A DNA stretch of 64,000 nt from Pontibacter anaerobius. Lineage in GTDB: Bacteria > Bacteroidota > Bacteroidia > Cytophagales > Hymenobacteraceae. The translations under genes were made by a program, and so were the position numbers. The first letter of the stretch is position 1. Each line of letters starts with the position of its first letter. The stretch covers positions 1 to 64,000 of the forward strand of contig NZ_JAPFQO010000007.1 of assembly GCF_026241195.1 (NCBI RefSeq). The letters are read 5' to 3'. The notes below the pieces were generated by a model. That model made no database searches and had not been told where the DNA came from. It was given only the letters and a program-made list of their open reading frames with translations. Positions 1 to 9,222 of this stretch are shown here, piece by piece.

Positions 1-160
1 GGCTTCACCAACTCGCCTGTAAGGGACTTGCACCCTCTGGAATAATATGATACCTTTCGTATCAGGTGCCCATACTGGGCGCACACCACACCCATAAGCC
101 AGCTACGCCGCCTTATGGCTAAGTACGTTAATACCGCTACAAAATTATAAAATCCTCACC
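1..160. other. Structured non-coding stretch at the window edge, possibly the end of a mobile element
   Basis: Three consecutive inverted repeats are visible: TGATAC (48-53) with GTATCA (59-64) around a 5-nt loop; GTGCCC (66-71) with the bulged GGGCGCAC (77-84); and CCATAAG (92-98) with CTTATGG (112-118). Frame 1 is open from the window edge to a TAA at 43-45, so the last 14 codons of a plus-strand gene may lie here. I do not recognise either. The density of hairpins suggests the structured non-coding end of an insertion sequence or a similar element, but that is only an inference because the left part is outside the window. Confidence 0.25.
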
Positions 161-161
161 T

Positions 162-2519
162 CTACTCATCACTCAAACACTGCGTTGGGTTTACTTTTGC
201 TGCTTTTACGGCCTGCATGCCCACGGTAAACCAAGCTATAAACAGCGCCAGCAAGCCGGCTCCTACAAAGTACCACAGCTTCAGCTCTATTCTGTAAGCA
301 AAGTTCTGCAGCCAATACGTTACAAGCAGGTAACTGGCGGGCAGCGCAATAAGTATGGAAATGAGCACCAGTTTCGAGAAGTCCACAGACAGCAGGTAGG
401 CAATACTAAACTCACTGGCGCCCAAAACCTTCCGGACACCAATTTCTTTCAGCCTTCTTTCTGCGGTAAAGGTGGCCAAACCAAAAAGGCCCAGGCAGGA
501 GATCAGGATGGCCAGCCCGGCAAAGTATTTCGACAGCACCGCCACCCGTTGCTCTGCTGCATACAGGCTCTCATAATCTTCATTCAAGAATTTATAGTCG
601 AGCTCAAAACCCGGGTTATACTTTTCATGCAGCTCCTGCAGCTGCGCAATGGCCTCATTTTCTCTACCGGCTTCCATCCTGGCCATTACCTTCATGGCTT
701 GTTTGGGCTCCAGCCTGAAAAACATGGGTTTTACCTGCTCATGCAACGATTGGAAGTGGAAATCCTTTACCACCCCGATAATCTTTTTATCCTCCCCCCA
801 CAGGTTTACCGTTTTACCAACCGGGTCTTGCATGCCCATAGTGGCAATGGCTGTCTCATTAAAAACTATTTTAGCCGTGTCTGTCGCAAATTCCTTTGAG
901 AAAGCCCGACCTGATTTTATACTTATCCCCAGCGTCTCGATCATGCCGTAGTTAACAGCTACCGTCTGGAAAGCAACGTCATCGTCCGGGTTTTTCCCGG
1001 GCCACGTTAGCCCGATGGTAGAGCCAATGTCCCCAATGATACTGCCGCCGCTGGAGGCGTTGGTAATACCCGGGATCTGCCTCACCTCCGACAGGAAAGG
1101 CTCCAGGTTCTGCTGCACTTTGCCCTCTGCAGAAAAGTATACAATGTTGTCTTTGTTATAGCCCAGGTTCTTGGTCTGCACATATTCTATCTGCTTGTAC
1201 ACCACCAGCACTGCCACAATAAGTATAACCGAGAGCGTGAACTGAAACACAACCAACCCTTTCCTGGCCCACATTTCTCCGCCCAGACCCTCGAGCCTGC
1301 CTCGCAGCACCTCCGCCGGCCTGAAACCCGAAAGGTACAAGGCCGGGTAGCTGCCGGCCAGAAGCCCCGTAATGCAGGCAATACCGAACGCCCCCAACAC
1401 GAACTCCGGGGCAAAGGAAAGCGCGAGCTGCTTGCCTGTTATCGCATTAAAAGGCCCTATGGAAAGCTCCACGATGGTGAGGGCAAGTATGAGCGCTGCA
1501 AACGCCATCAGCAGCGACTCGCCCAGGTAATGCATTGCCAATGACGCCCGGCTGGCTCCCAAAGACTTTTTTATGCCAACTTCCTTTATTCTTCTGGATG
1601 CTTTTGCCGTGGACAGGTTCATGAAGTTGATGCACGCGATCAGAAGTATAAACACGGCAACAATAGAGAAAAGCCGCACATACGCTATACGCCCCCCTGC
1701 CTGTACGCCATTCTCGTAGGTCCCATACAGGTACCTATCTGAATACGGCCGGATGAGCAGCGAAACATTAGAGGTCGGCAGCTTTTGCTTGATGAAGCCG
1801 GTAATTTTCTGGTTGACCTGGCCTGGGTCCACGCCTTCCGCTAACAGCAGGTAAGTTTCGGCATTGTGGTTGTCCCAGTGGAGGCCATCGCCAAGCATAT
1901 CCTTAAACTCCTCGAACGAGGCTAAAAAATCGAACTGTTTGGAGGAGTTGGCTGGCACGTTTTTGAACACACCGGTCACGACCACGGGCTTTCCGAAGTG
2001 CAGGATCTGCCATTTTATCGTTCTGCCTACTGCATTGGTGGTGCCGAACAGCTTCATGGCGAGCTCCTCAGATATAACGATGGCGCTTTTGCCTGCCAGC
2101 ACCTGCTCTCTGTTGCCATGCAGCAGCGGGTACGAAAAGACATTAAAGAAATCCTTGCTAACAAACTGCCCGGAGGCATTGATATGATGGTTGTCATCGG
2201 AAACGACAAACTTGTCCGGGATGATGGAGGAGCTGACGGCATACTTCACCTCCGGCACTTCCTCGGCCAGGGTCTCTGCCAGAAGCCCGGGGCCAGCCTC
2301 CATCGTCGTAACCCCCTCGGCATTATCGTGGTTGGTCATCACCTGGAAAAGCCTGCTGTCATTCTCATGAAACCCATCCACCGACAGCTCATCGCTTACC
2401 CACAGAAAAATGAGCAGGGCACACGCTAACCCTGACGACAGGCCGATCAGGTTTATAAAGAAGGTGCTTTTAAACCGTTTGAAGTTTCTGTACATCAGAA
2501 GGAGGCTGTGCCGGATCAT
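162..2519 (-). CDS. ABC transporter permease, FtsX/MacB type, with two FtsX repeats
   Basis: This inner-membrane permease of 785 residues has the usual Bacteroidota architecture. A first transmembrane helix (about 19-41) is followed by a MacB-like periplasmic domain, an FtsX block with helices near 280-300, 330-355 and 375-395, a second anchor near 422-442, a second periplasmic domain, and a second FtsX block (665-685, 713-737, 750-770). The internal duplication is plain: IKEVGIKKSLGA near 311 and LKEIGVRKVLGA near 690 occupy the same position after a helix in each half. Proteins of this family work with a separate ATPase to move lipids, peptides or drugs, or to drive envelope processes. No ATPase gene is adjacent, so the substrate is unknown. 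The ATG at 2517-2519 gives a full first helix; residue 9 is an alternative start. Confidence 0.88.
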   Translation of the reverse strand: MIRHSLLLMYRNFKRFKSTFFINLIGLSSGLACALLIFLWVSDELSVDGFHENDSRLFQVMTNHDNAEGVTTMEAGPGLLAETLAEEVPEVKYAVSSSIIPDKFVVSDDNHHINASGQFVSKDFFNVFSYPLLHGNREQVLAGKSAIVISEELAMKLFGTTNAVGRTIKWQILHFGKPVVVTGVFKNVPANSSKQFDFLASFEEFKDMLGDGLHWDNHNAETYLLLAEGVDPGQVNQKITGFIKQKLPTSNVSLLIRPYSDRYLYGTYENGVQAGGRIAYVRLFSIVAVFILLIACINFMNLSTAKASRRIKEVGIKKSLGASRASLAMHYLGESLLMAFAALILALTIVELSIGPFNAITGKQLALSFAPEFVLGAFGIACITGLLAGSYPALYLSGFRPAEVLRGRLEGLGGEMWARKGLVVFQFTLSVILIVAVLVVYKQIEYVQTKNLGYNKDNIVYFSAEGKVQQNLEPFLSEVRQIPGITNASSGGSIIGDIGSTIGLTWPGKNPDDDVAFQTVAVNYGMIETLGISIKSGRAFSKEFATDTAKIVFNETAIATMGMQDPVGKTVNLWGEDKKIIGVVKDFHFQSLHEQVKPMFFRLEPKQAMKVMARMEAGRENEAIAQLQELHEKYNPGFELDYKFLNEDYESLYAAEQRVAVLSKYFAGLAILISCLGLFGLATFTAERRLKEIGVRKVLGASEFSIAYLLSVDFSKLVLISILIALPASYLLVTYWLQNFAYRIELKLWYFVGAGLLALFIAWFTVGMQAVKAAKVNPTQCLSDE

Positions 2520-2680
2520 AGTTTCTGCTTTTAGGAGGCGTGAACAGTTAATACAATGGCTTGGCGTTAGCCAACAAACGTGCCATGTAAAAATATGGCT
2601 TTGCTGCCTGTTACGCCAGATTATAAATCAGGTGCTGTTCGATATCAGACAGCAGAACGTACGATACCGAACAAAAGAAT

Positions 2681-2722
2681 CGCCTATAGCTGGCATAAAG
2701 TATAAAACACCAGCTACAGGCG
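2681..2722 (-). terminator. Hairpin between the AGCS symporter and the ABC permease
   Basis: A 13-bp stem with one mismatch (2681-2693 with 2710-2722) closes a 16-nt loop that contains AAGTATA. On the minus strand it follows the symporter stop codon and is followed by a T-rich tract. It probably separates the symporter transcript from the ABC permease. Confidence 0.6.
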
Positions 2723-2742
2723 ACAGCTTTTTACTTTTATAC

Positions 2743-4128
2743 TTATACTTTTACCTGTTCCTCTCTAAACTCCCGCATCCTCCTGAAATAGTCTCTTGCG
2801 GCAGCCATCACCTTTGGCGATAGCAGCAACGCCGAGACCATGGTAGGGATGGCCATCATGGCATACATGCCGTCGATGAGGGCGATAACGGCTGTAATGG
2901 TGGCCGTGGCTCCAAATACGATGGTCGTGACGTAGAAGTAGTTGTACAGGTGCTTATACCTGGCTCCAAACAGGTAGCTGAAGCACTTGGTGCCATAATA
3001 AGAGTATGAGAAAAGCGAAGTAAAGGCAAAAATCATCACGCACAGCACCAACACGTAATTGCCAAAGCCCGGCATGGCATTGTTAAAGGCTGTGGCCGTC
3101 ATGGTTACGCCGCTGGCCCCGGAGGTTTGCCACGTGCCCGTCAGGATAATGGCCAGGCCGGTGAGGGTGCAGACCACGATGGTATCGATGAAAGGCCCGA
3201 GCATGGCCACCAGCCCCTCCCGGATCGGCTCGTCGGTTTTGGCTGCGCCGTGCATCATGGAGGCCGTGCCGATGCCCGCCTCGTTAGAGAAAGCGGCCCG
3301 CCTTGCACCTGCTATAATAATAGCGCCCACAGCACCGCCCAGCATCGATTTAGCGGTAAAAGCATCAGTAAAGATCAGCGCGAAAGCATCAGGTATATTG
3401 GCATAGTTGGCAAACATGATGTAGAACACGGCCAGCATATAGAGTACCACCATGCCCGGCACCATTTTGCCAGCCACATGCCCAATGCGCTGTATCCCCC
3501 CGAAAATCACCATAGAAGTAATCAGCACCAGCGACAACCCGATGGTCAGGTTGGTATAGAACGGATCGCCGGAGCTAAGGCCGTTGGGCTCGAGCACCAC
3601 CTCGCGTATCACCTGTGTCAGTTGGTTTGCCTGGAAAATCGGCAGGGTGCCGAACAAGCCCGCAATGGCGAAGAAGGCCGCCAGCGGCTTCCACTTTTTG
3701 CCGAGCCCCGTTTCGATCACATACATCGGTCCACCCTCCAGATGCCCTTTGCTGTCGTGGCCGCGGTACATCACCGACAGCGAGCAGGTAAAGAACTTGG
3801 TGGCCATGCCCACAAAGGCGCTCACCCACATCCAGAACAGCACACCCGGCCCCCCGATGGCAATGGCCACCGCCACACCACTTATGTTACCCATACCCAC
3901 GGTGGCAGCCAGCGCTGCAGAAAGTGCCTCAAAATGGTTAATATCGCCTGGGTCATCGGGGTCATCATACCTGCCGCGCAACACATCTATGGCATGGCGC
4001 AGGTACCGGAACGGCAGAAATCCGGAGTAAAGCATAAAATAGAAACCGCCCCCCATCAGCAAAACCAGCAAGGGCATACCCCAGGCAGCATCACTGAACG
4101 CCACCAAAATTTCCTCTAATCGTTTCAA
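2743..4128 (-). CDS. Sodium:alanine/glycine symporter, AGCS family
   Basis: This polytopic inner-membrane protein of 461 residues imports alanine, glycine or related amino acids with sodium. The family signatures are visible: GMGNISGVAVAIAIGGPG near 78-95 and NEAGIGTASMMHGAA near 282-296, and the protein has the usual length and about ten or eleven hydrophobic helices. The start is decided by the sequence. An in-frame stop lies two codons upstream of a TTG at 4126-4128, and the next Met (residue 18) would cut into the first helix, so TTG is the likely start. The exact substrate cannot be told from sequence. It is transcribed alone, with a hairpin behind it. Confidence 0.9.
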   Translation of the reverse strand: MKRLEEILVAFSDAAWGMPLLVLLMGGGFYFMLYSGFLPFRYLRHAIDVLRGRYDDPDDPGDINHFEALSAALAATVGMGNISGVAVAIAIGGPGVLFWMWVSAFVGMATKFFTCSLSVMYRGHDSKGHLEGGPMYVIETGLGKKWKPLAAFFAIAGLFGTLPIFQANQLTQVIREVVLEPNGLSSGDPFYTNLTIGLSLVLITSMVIFGGIQRIGHVAGKMVPGMVVLYMLAVFYIMFANYANIPDAFALIFTDAFTAKSMLGGAVGAIIIAGARRAAFSNEAGIGTASMMHGAAKTDEPIREGLVAMLGPFIDTIVVCTLTGLAIILTGTWQTSGASGVTMTATAFNNAMPGFGNYVLVLCVMIFAFTSLFSYSYYGTKCFSYLFGARYKHLYNYFYVTTIVFGATATITAVIALIDGMYAMMAIPTMVSALLLSPKVMAAARDYFRRMREFREEQVKV

Positions 4129-4282
4129 ATTCTATAAATTAGGTTTTAGGAAGTATAAATATAGGCACAAAAGCCGAAAAACCGTATGTATGCTACAAGC
4201 TAGTGGCTACAACAAGTATAGCCTGTGTTGCTGCAGCACATGAGCGGGCTTTTAAGCCAGTTGCTACCAAAAAGAAAGCACC

Positions 4283-5554
4283 ATGTCAACTTACATACTC
4301 GTCATCACCCTGGTGGGTCTGGCCGCCCTGTCTATGGCCTGGGTGCCTGCCTTGCTCAAGCGAACCGCTATATCATACCCTATCCTGTTTTTGCTGCTCG
4401 GCATGCTGATTTACCTGCTGCCCGCCGAGTTGCCCATCCCGGACCCGATCTGGCAGGAGAACTATGTGGTACATCTTACAGAACTGAGCGTGATCATCTC
4501 GCTGATGGGCACCGGCCTGAAGATACGACGCAAGGTAAACTGGCGGAACTGGCAGGTGCCGCTGCGGCTGGTCAGCATCACTATGGTTCTGTGCATTGCC
4601 GGCCTGGCGCTGCTGGGCTGGGGCGTGCTGGGCATGACGGCTGCGGCAGCCATACTGCTGGGCGCTGTGCTGGCCCCCACCGACCCGGTGCTGGCAGAGC
4701 AGGTGCAGGTAGGCCCGCCGAATGAGGAGGAAGAGGACGATGTGCGTTTCTCGCTTACCGCCGAAGCTGGCCTGAACGATGGCATGGCCTTTCCGTTTAC
4801 CTGGCTGGCCGTGGTATTAGCCATTGCCGCCAGCGCCACAGACTCTGAGTGGCTGAGTAACTGGCTGCTGCGCGATCTGCTGTACCGCATCGTTTCAGGG
4901 GTGGTGATCGGCTTTCTGATTGGCCGTGGGCTGGCTTACCTTATTTTCCAGCTCCCTAAATTTACCCGGTTTCCTAAGGCGGAGGAGGGGTTTCTGGCGC
5001 TGTCGGCCACGCTGGTGATTTACGGTGTTACCGAGATGGCGCACGGGTATGGCTTTATTGCCGTATTTGTGGGCGCTATTACCTTGAGTAGCTGCGAGCC
5101 GGAGCACGAATACCATACCGAGATGCACGATTTTGTGAACCAGGTAGAGCATATCCTGATGGTAATCCTGCTGATGCTGTTTGGCGGCAGCCTGGTATTC
5201 GGCTTACTGGACAACCTTACCTGGCAGGGAGCGGCAGTGGGTCTGGTGTTCCTGTTCATTATCCGGCCAGTGGCGGGTTTGCTGGGTATGTTGGGCATCA
5301 CCATGCCGCTGCGCGAGAAAATGGCGATCAGCTTTTTCGGCATCCGGGGTATCGGTTCGTTTTTCTACCTCTCCTTTGCCCTGGATAAAGTTACTTTTGC
5401 AGACGCTGACCAGCTTTGGAGTGTGGTGGGTTTTATCGTAACGGTTTCCATCGTTCTGCACGGTATCACGGCCACTAAATCTATGGGTTACCTCGATTCT
5501 CTTCGCAACCGCGGCAACCAAAAGCGCATGCCCCGCAAAGAGGAAAAGGTATAG
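4283..5554 (+). CDS. Cation:proton antiporter, CPA1/NhaP type
   Basis: This membrane protein of 423 residues with about 12 hydrophobic segments probably exchanges Na+ or K+ for H+ at the inner membrane. The conserved core is clear: LAPTDPVLAEQV near 130-141 (the TDP motif of the unwound helix) and EAGLNDG near 160-166, whose ND pair carries the ion-binding aspartate of electroneutral CPA1 antiporters. An acidic run (NEEEEDD, 147-153) lies between the two. The ATG at 4283 follows an A-rich AAAAAGAAAG stretch. It is divergent from the AGCS gene, with a 154-bp intergenic region that carries two AAGTATA copies. Confidence 0.88.
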   Translation: MSTYILVITLVGLAALSMAWVPALLKRTAISYPILFLLLGMLIYLLPAELPIPDPIWQENYVVHLTELSVIISLMGTGLKIRRKVNWRNWQVPLRLVSITMVLCIAGLALLGWGVLGMTAAAAILLGAVLAPTDPVLAEQVQVGPPNEEEEDDVRFSLTAEAGLNDGMAFPFTWLAVVLAIAASATDSEWLSNWLLRDLLYRIVSGVVIGFLIGRGLAYLIFQLPKFTRFPKAEEGFLALSATLVIYGVTEMAHGYGFIAVFVGAITLSSCEPEHEYHTEMHDFVNQVEHILMVILLMLFGGSLVFGLLDNLTWQGAAVGLVFLFIIRPVAGLLGMLGITMPLREKMAISFFGIRGIGSFFYLSFALDKVTFADADQLWSVVGFIVTVSIVLHGITATKSMGYLDSLRNRGNQKRMPRKEEKV

Positions 5555-5611
5555 CCGCCGGTTCTCGTTTTATAGTTTATACTTTGGACTTCATACTTTA
5601 TACTTTGCCCC

Positions 5612-6202
5612 ATGCACCCACAGCTACAGCCCCTGCACTTGCCCGATGCCGACGTATACTTTGCCCCTGATTTTATACCATCCCCGGAGAGCGATGTATA
5701 CTTTGAGCGGCTGATGCGGAAGGTGAACTGGCAGCAGGAAAGTATAAAAATGTTCGGCCGCGAGCTGCCTATGCCCCGCCTCACGGCCTGGTACGGCGAT
5801 AAAAGCTATACTTACTCAGGGTTGCAGAACAAGCCGCAGCCCTGGCTGCCCGTGCTGCTGGAGCTACGGCAGAAAGTGGAGCAGGCCACCGGCCACAAGT
5901 ATAACAGCGTGCTGCTGAACCTCTACCGCACCGGCCAGGATAGTATGGGTTGGCACGCCGACGACGAGCCGGAGCTGGGGCCGCAGCCAAGTATAGCTAG
6001 CCTGAGCCTGGGTGGCGAGCGCCGCTTCGCCTTTAAGCACCGCACCCGCAAAGACCTGAAATCTGTGCCACTTATACTTTCTGATGGCAGCCTGCTACTC
6101 ATGCAGGGGCCAACGCAGCACCACTGGCTCCACCAGGTCCCCAAAACCCCCAAAACAGTGCAGCCGCGCATCAACCTTACGTTTCGGGATGTAATTGCCT
6201 GA
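5612..6202 (+). CDS. alkB: AlkB-type 2-oxoglutarate/Fe(II) dioxygenase (alkylated DNA repair)
   Basis: The predicted protein is a cytosolic oxygenase that removes alkyl groups from N1 of adenine or N3 of cytosine by oxidative demethylation. The iron triad is present as His115-x-Asp117 and His174. The 2-oxoglutarate and product signature R-x-N-x-T-x-R is complete (Arg186, Asn188, Arg192), with the same six-residue spacing as in E. coli AlkB. The length of 196 residues fits the short ALKBH2/3-like bacterial group. The gene is a hotspot for the TATACTT/AAGTATA heptamer, with seven copies in 591 bp. It lies just upstream of kmo in the same direction with no clear terminator between, so co-transcription is possible although the functions are unrelated. 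Confidence 0.88.
   Translation: MHPQLQPLHLPDADVYFAPDFIPSPESDVYFERLMRKVNWQQESIKMFGRELPMPRLTAWYGDKSYTYSGLQNKPQPWLPVLLELRQKVEQATGHKYNSVLLNLYRTGQDSMGWHADDEPELGPQPSIASLSLGGERRFAFKHRTRKDLKSVPLILSDGSLLLMQGPTQHHWLHQVPKTPKTVQPRINLTFRDVIA
5655..6079. repeat. Cluster of seven AAGTATA/TATACTT heptamers inside alkB
   Basis: Copies lie at 5655-5661, 5697-5703, 5740-5746, 5807-5813, 5897-5903, 5989-5995 and 6073-6079. They fall in five of the six possible codon registers and encode VYF, VYF, SI, SYT, KY, SI and LIL. A shared peptide motif therefore cannot explain them. Confidence 0.9.
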
Positions 6203-6269
6203 GGGGCTTGCCAAAGCGCTTCGGAAACCTTTACTTTACAATACACATGAGGCTCTGCCCTGATACACT

Positions 6270-7661
6270 ATGACCGAGAGAAAGAACATCGCCATTATGG
6301 GAGCTGGTTTGGTCGGCTCGCTGCTATCTTTGTACCTGGCCAAACGCGGCCACAAAGTAGACTTGTATGAGCGACGACCCGACCTGCGCAAAAACACCCT
6401 GGATGGCGGCCGTTCCATTAACCTCGCCCTCAGCGACCGCGGCTGGCGCGCCCTCCGGGGTATCGGTATCGAAGAGGATGTGCGCAAAGTAGCCATCCCG
6501 ATGCACGGGCGCATGATGCACGACGAGCAGGGCAACCTCACCTTCCAGCCTTACGGCAAGGAGGGGCAATCCATTTACTCGGTCTCTCGCAGCGGCCTGA
6601 ATGCGGCCCTCATGAACCTATCGGAACCTAACCCGGACATCACCTACCACTTTAGCCGGCAGGCCACCGACGTTAACCTGCGCACTAACGAGGTGCAACT
6701 GCTCAACCTGGAAACCGGTAACCCCGAAAACATACAGCCAGACCTGCTCTTCGGGGCAGATGGGGCTTTCTCGGTGGTGCGCGGCGCCATGCAGAAGACC
6801 GAGCGCTTTAACTATGCGCAATCATACTTAGAGTATGGCTACAAGGAACTCTCGATACCGCCAACCGCCGCTGGTGGCTGGGCCATAGAGAAGAACGCCC
6901 TGCACATCTGGCCGCGCGGCAAGTACATGATGATCGCCCTGCCGAACATAGACGGCAGCTTTACCTGCACCCTTTTCTTCCCGTATGATGGGGAGCAGTC
7001 GTTCGCCGCCATCAAAAACGAAGCCGACCTGATGGCTTTCTTCACGGAGGTGTTCCCGGATGCGGTGTCGCTGATGCCTACCCTGGCCCAGGATTATTTC
7101 TCTAACCCGATCGGATCACTGGTTACGGTAAAGTGCTTCCCGTGGAGCTACGAGGGCAAGTCGCTGCTGATCGGCGACGCCTGCCACGCGGTGGTGCCTT
7201 TCTACGGGCAGGGCATGAACGCCGGTTTCGAAGACATTACCGTGCTGGACCAGATGCTGGATAGCTTTGAGGGCGATGACTGGGAAGCCCTGTTTGAGGC
7301 CTTTGAGCGCCGACGCAAGCCAAACGCCGACGCCATTGCCGACCTGGCCGTGATGAACTTCATCGAGATGCGCGACAAGGTGGCGGACCCGCGCTTTTTG
7401 CTGCGCAAGAAGATCGAGGCCCGGATATCGCAGCAGTTCCCGGACAAGTGGATCCCGCTCTACTCCATGGTTACCTTCACCGACCTGCCCTACTCCTACG
7501 CCCTCGAAACCGGCCAGCAGCAGGACAAGATCATGAAGAAGGTGATGAAGCACATCCAAAGTATAGAAGACTACGACAAACCGGAGGTGCAGAGGCTACT
7601 GGAGAAGCAGCTCGTGCAGAAAGAGAAACTGAAGAAGTATAACGCCGCGATGGAAGTATAG
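6270..7661 (+). CDS. kmo: Kynurenine 3-monooxygenase
   Basis: This FAD-dependent aromatic hydroxylase converts L-kynurenine to 3-hydroxykynurenine with NADPH and O2. The N-terminal dinucleotide fold has GAGLVG at 11-16 followed by YERRPDLRK, and the second FAD motif GDACHAVVPFYGQGMNAG lies at 302-319, with a C-terminal helical region typical of KMO. The length of 463 residues is normal. It is the first pathway step found in the window. The later steps (haaO, ACMSD, semialdehyde dehydrogenase) lie 5-10 kb to the right; kynureninase and tryptophan dioxygenase are not in the window. The ATG at 6270 follows 67 bp after alkB. A strong bidirectional hairpin follows the stop. Confidence 0.93.
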   Translation: MTERKNIAIMGAGLVGSLLSLYLAKRGHKVDLYERRPDLRKNTLDGGRSINLALSDRGWRALRGIGIEEDVRKVAIPMHGRMMHDEQGNLTFQPYGKEGQSIYSVSRSGLNAALMNLSEPNPDITYHFSRQATDVNLRTNEVQLLNLETGNPENIQPDLLFGADGAFSVVRGAMQKTERFNYAQSYLEYGYKELSIPPTAAGGWAIEKNALHIWPRGKYMMIALPNIDGSFTCTLFFPYDGEQSFAAIKNEADLMAFFTEVFPDAVSLMPTLAQDYFSNPIGSLVTVKCFPWSYEGKSLLIGDACHAVVPFYGQGMNAGFEDITVLDQMLDSFEGDDWEALFEAFERRRKPNADAIADLAVMNFIEMRDKVADPRFLLRKKIEARISQQFPDKWIPLYSMVTFTDLPYSYALETGQQQDKIMKKVMKHIQSIEDYDKPEVQRLLEKQLVQKEKLKKYNAAMEV

Positions 7662-7690
7662 CCATCCGTTATGTCGAATAATCTTATGGG

Positions 7691-7739
7691 AACTCCGGTT
7701 TATACTTCTGGCTGGTTACAGCAAGTATAAACCGGAGTT
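7691..7739. terminator. Bidirectional terminator with the TATACTT motif in its stem
   Basis: A perfect 17-bp stem (7691-7707 with 7723-7739) has a 15-nt loop. It lies between the convergent kmo and the 418-residue secreted-protein gene. The inner part of each arm is TATACTT or its complement AAGTATA. Confidence 0.85.
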
Positions 7740-7744
7740 TTTGA

Positions 7745-9001
7745 TTAGAAGTAATAACCGGTGATAAAGGAAACAGTGCCGGTAGTAGAGGTCAGGCTGG
7801 AGTTTAAAGAGTTTACCCGCTCAAAGTTGTGCACATCAAGGCCGTACTCATACCTTATTTCTGCCGACATTTTACTTTTTCGCAGGTTATACAAAAAGCC
7901 GGCCCCGGCTATAATGCCTGTCTGCCTGTTGGTGATAAACTCTTTATCGTCTTTATTGCGCACCTCAGGTGTGCTCTCCGCTGTTCTTCTTACATACTGC
8001 ATATGCTTTATCTCGCGGTCCTGGAAAAAATTTAAGGCGATGCCGGCATTAGCGTAAGGTTGCAATGTTTTGGAGTTAAACTCATGCCGAACAGCCAGGT
8101 TTAGCTTCACGGCAGACATGCTTATCTCCATCTCATTTTCATAGAGAGTCCCGAACCAGTCATAGGAATTCTGATCCTCGAAACCCGTTTTAAAATAGTG
8201 TGTTTCCAGCTGCAGCGATGTATACTCACTCACGCGGGGAGAACGCAGGTTTAGCAGCAGGCCCCCCACCGGATACGTAGTGGCCCCAAAGTCTGAGTGC
8301 TCCAGGTGCAGGTAGCTCTCATCTTTGGCCGAGAAGCTTAACGACGTGTGGCTAACTCCCACAGCCACCCCCAACTCGGCCGCAAACCATGGCTTGCTCT
8401 CCTTAAACACCACCACAGGCGCCCCCGGAGAGCATTCGTTATACTCTTTAATCAGTCTTATGAGCGAGCTTTGTGTCAGACTTACCCTTTCTATCTTCTC
8501 AATCATCGGGATGCAGTCATTCATGTACTTGTTCAGCGTGGCGATATGCTTGTTGGCACGGGTTCTGTGCAATACGCCATCCTCGCTGTAGTACTCTCTG
8601 AACTCATGCACCAACTCTTCTATCCCCAAACCTTCTTTCTCTACATAGAAAGCACCGTTTAAAGTATAAAGGTTGATTTTGCTGCGCACAAGCTCCTCCA
8701 TAAACACTGTTGCAGAATCTTCTTGCACATACTTGCTGGCGTAGTACCTATCGTTGGGGAAGCCATAAGCCATAACATCCTGCGGGGAGTAGGATACCAC
8801 TGCCGCAGCCTCTGCACTTTTAAACTTGCAGACTTTAGTACTGAGCATATTGGAGCGATAGTCTACCCAACCGCTCAGGGTGTCTCCGGAGATTAGTACA
8901 ACAAAGCCCGGCTTGAAGTCAGACTGCGCCTGGATAGACAGAGGATAAAGGACCATTACCATAAAGAGGCAGGCCATCAGCAAAGTATAAGTTCGTTTCA
9001 T
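7745..9001 (-). CDS. Secreted protein with a predicted outer-membrane beta-barrel C-terminal half
   Basis: I do not recognise a named family. Residues 1-25 form a signal peptide ending in QAQ. Residues 26-170 look like a soluble domain (it begins with SGDTLSGWVDYR). From about 205 onward, alternating hydrophobic strands of the kind seen in small porin-like barrels follow, and the chain ends in an aromatic terminus (ITGYYF), which is typical of proteins inserted by the BAM complex. Bacteroidota have many such proteins of unknown role. The gene is single and convergent with kmo. Confidence 0.7.
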   Translation of the reverse strand: MKRTYTLLMACLFMVMVLYPLSIQAQSDFKPGFVVLISGDTLSGWVDYRSNMLSTKVCKFKSAEAAAVVSYSPQDVMAYGFPNDRYYASKYVQEDSATVFMEELVRSKINLYTLNGAFYVEKEGLGIEELVHEFREYYSEDGVLHRTRANKHIATLNKYMNDCIPMIEKIERVSLTQSSLIRLIKEYNECSPGAPVVVFKESKPWFAAELGVAVGVSHTSLSFSAKDESYLHLEHSDFGATTYPVGGLLLNLRSPRVSEYTSLQLETHYFKTGFEDQNSYDWFGTLYENEMEISMSAVKLNLAVRHEFNSKTLQPYANAGIALNFFQDREIKHMQYVRRTAESTPEVRNKDDKEFITNRQTGIIAGAGFLYNLRKSKMSAEIRYEYGLDVHNFERVNSLNSSLTSTTGTVSFITGYYF

Positions 9002-9222
9002 AGGTTAAATTTTGTCCCGAATATATTTATATTTTTTTATTCTGGACACTGCACGTTAATCAATTATTCCCTCCCCGAAAAAAGCCGGAGCCTCTCAAAG
9101 CAGCCTGGCTTACGTGGGCTTACAACTATTTCTGTTTTCTGTGTGTATAAAGCAAGTAACACTAACTTAGGTTGGTGCCAAACTCATTTATATTCACACC
9201 TTTAACACAAATCCCTGACTCT

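Noticed and set aside
3127..4119. Long open frame on the plus strand opposite the AGCS symporter
   Set aside because: It is antisense to a gene with clear family motifs, has no family features, and is rich in His, Gln and Arg as expected of a shadow frame.
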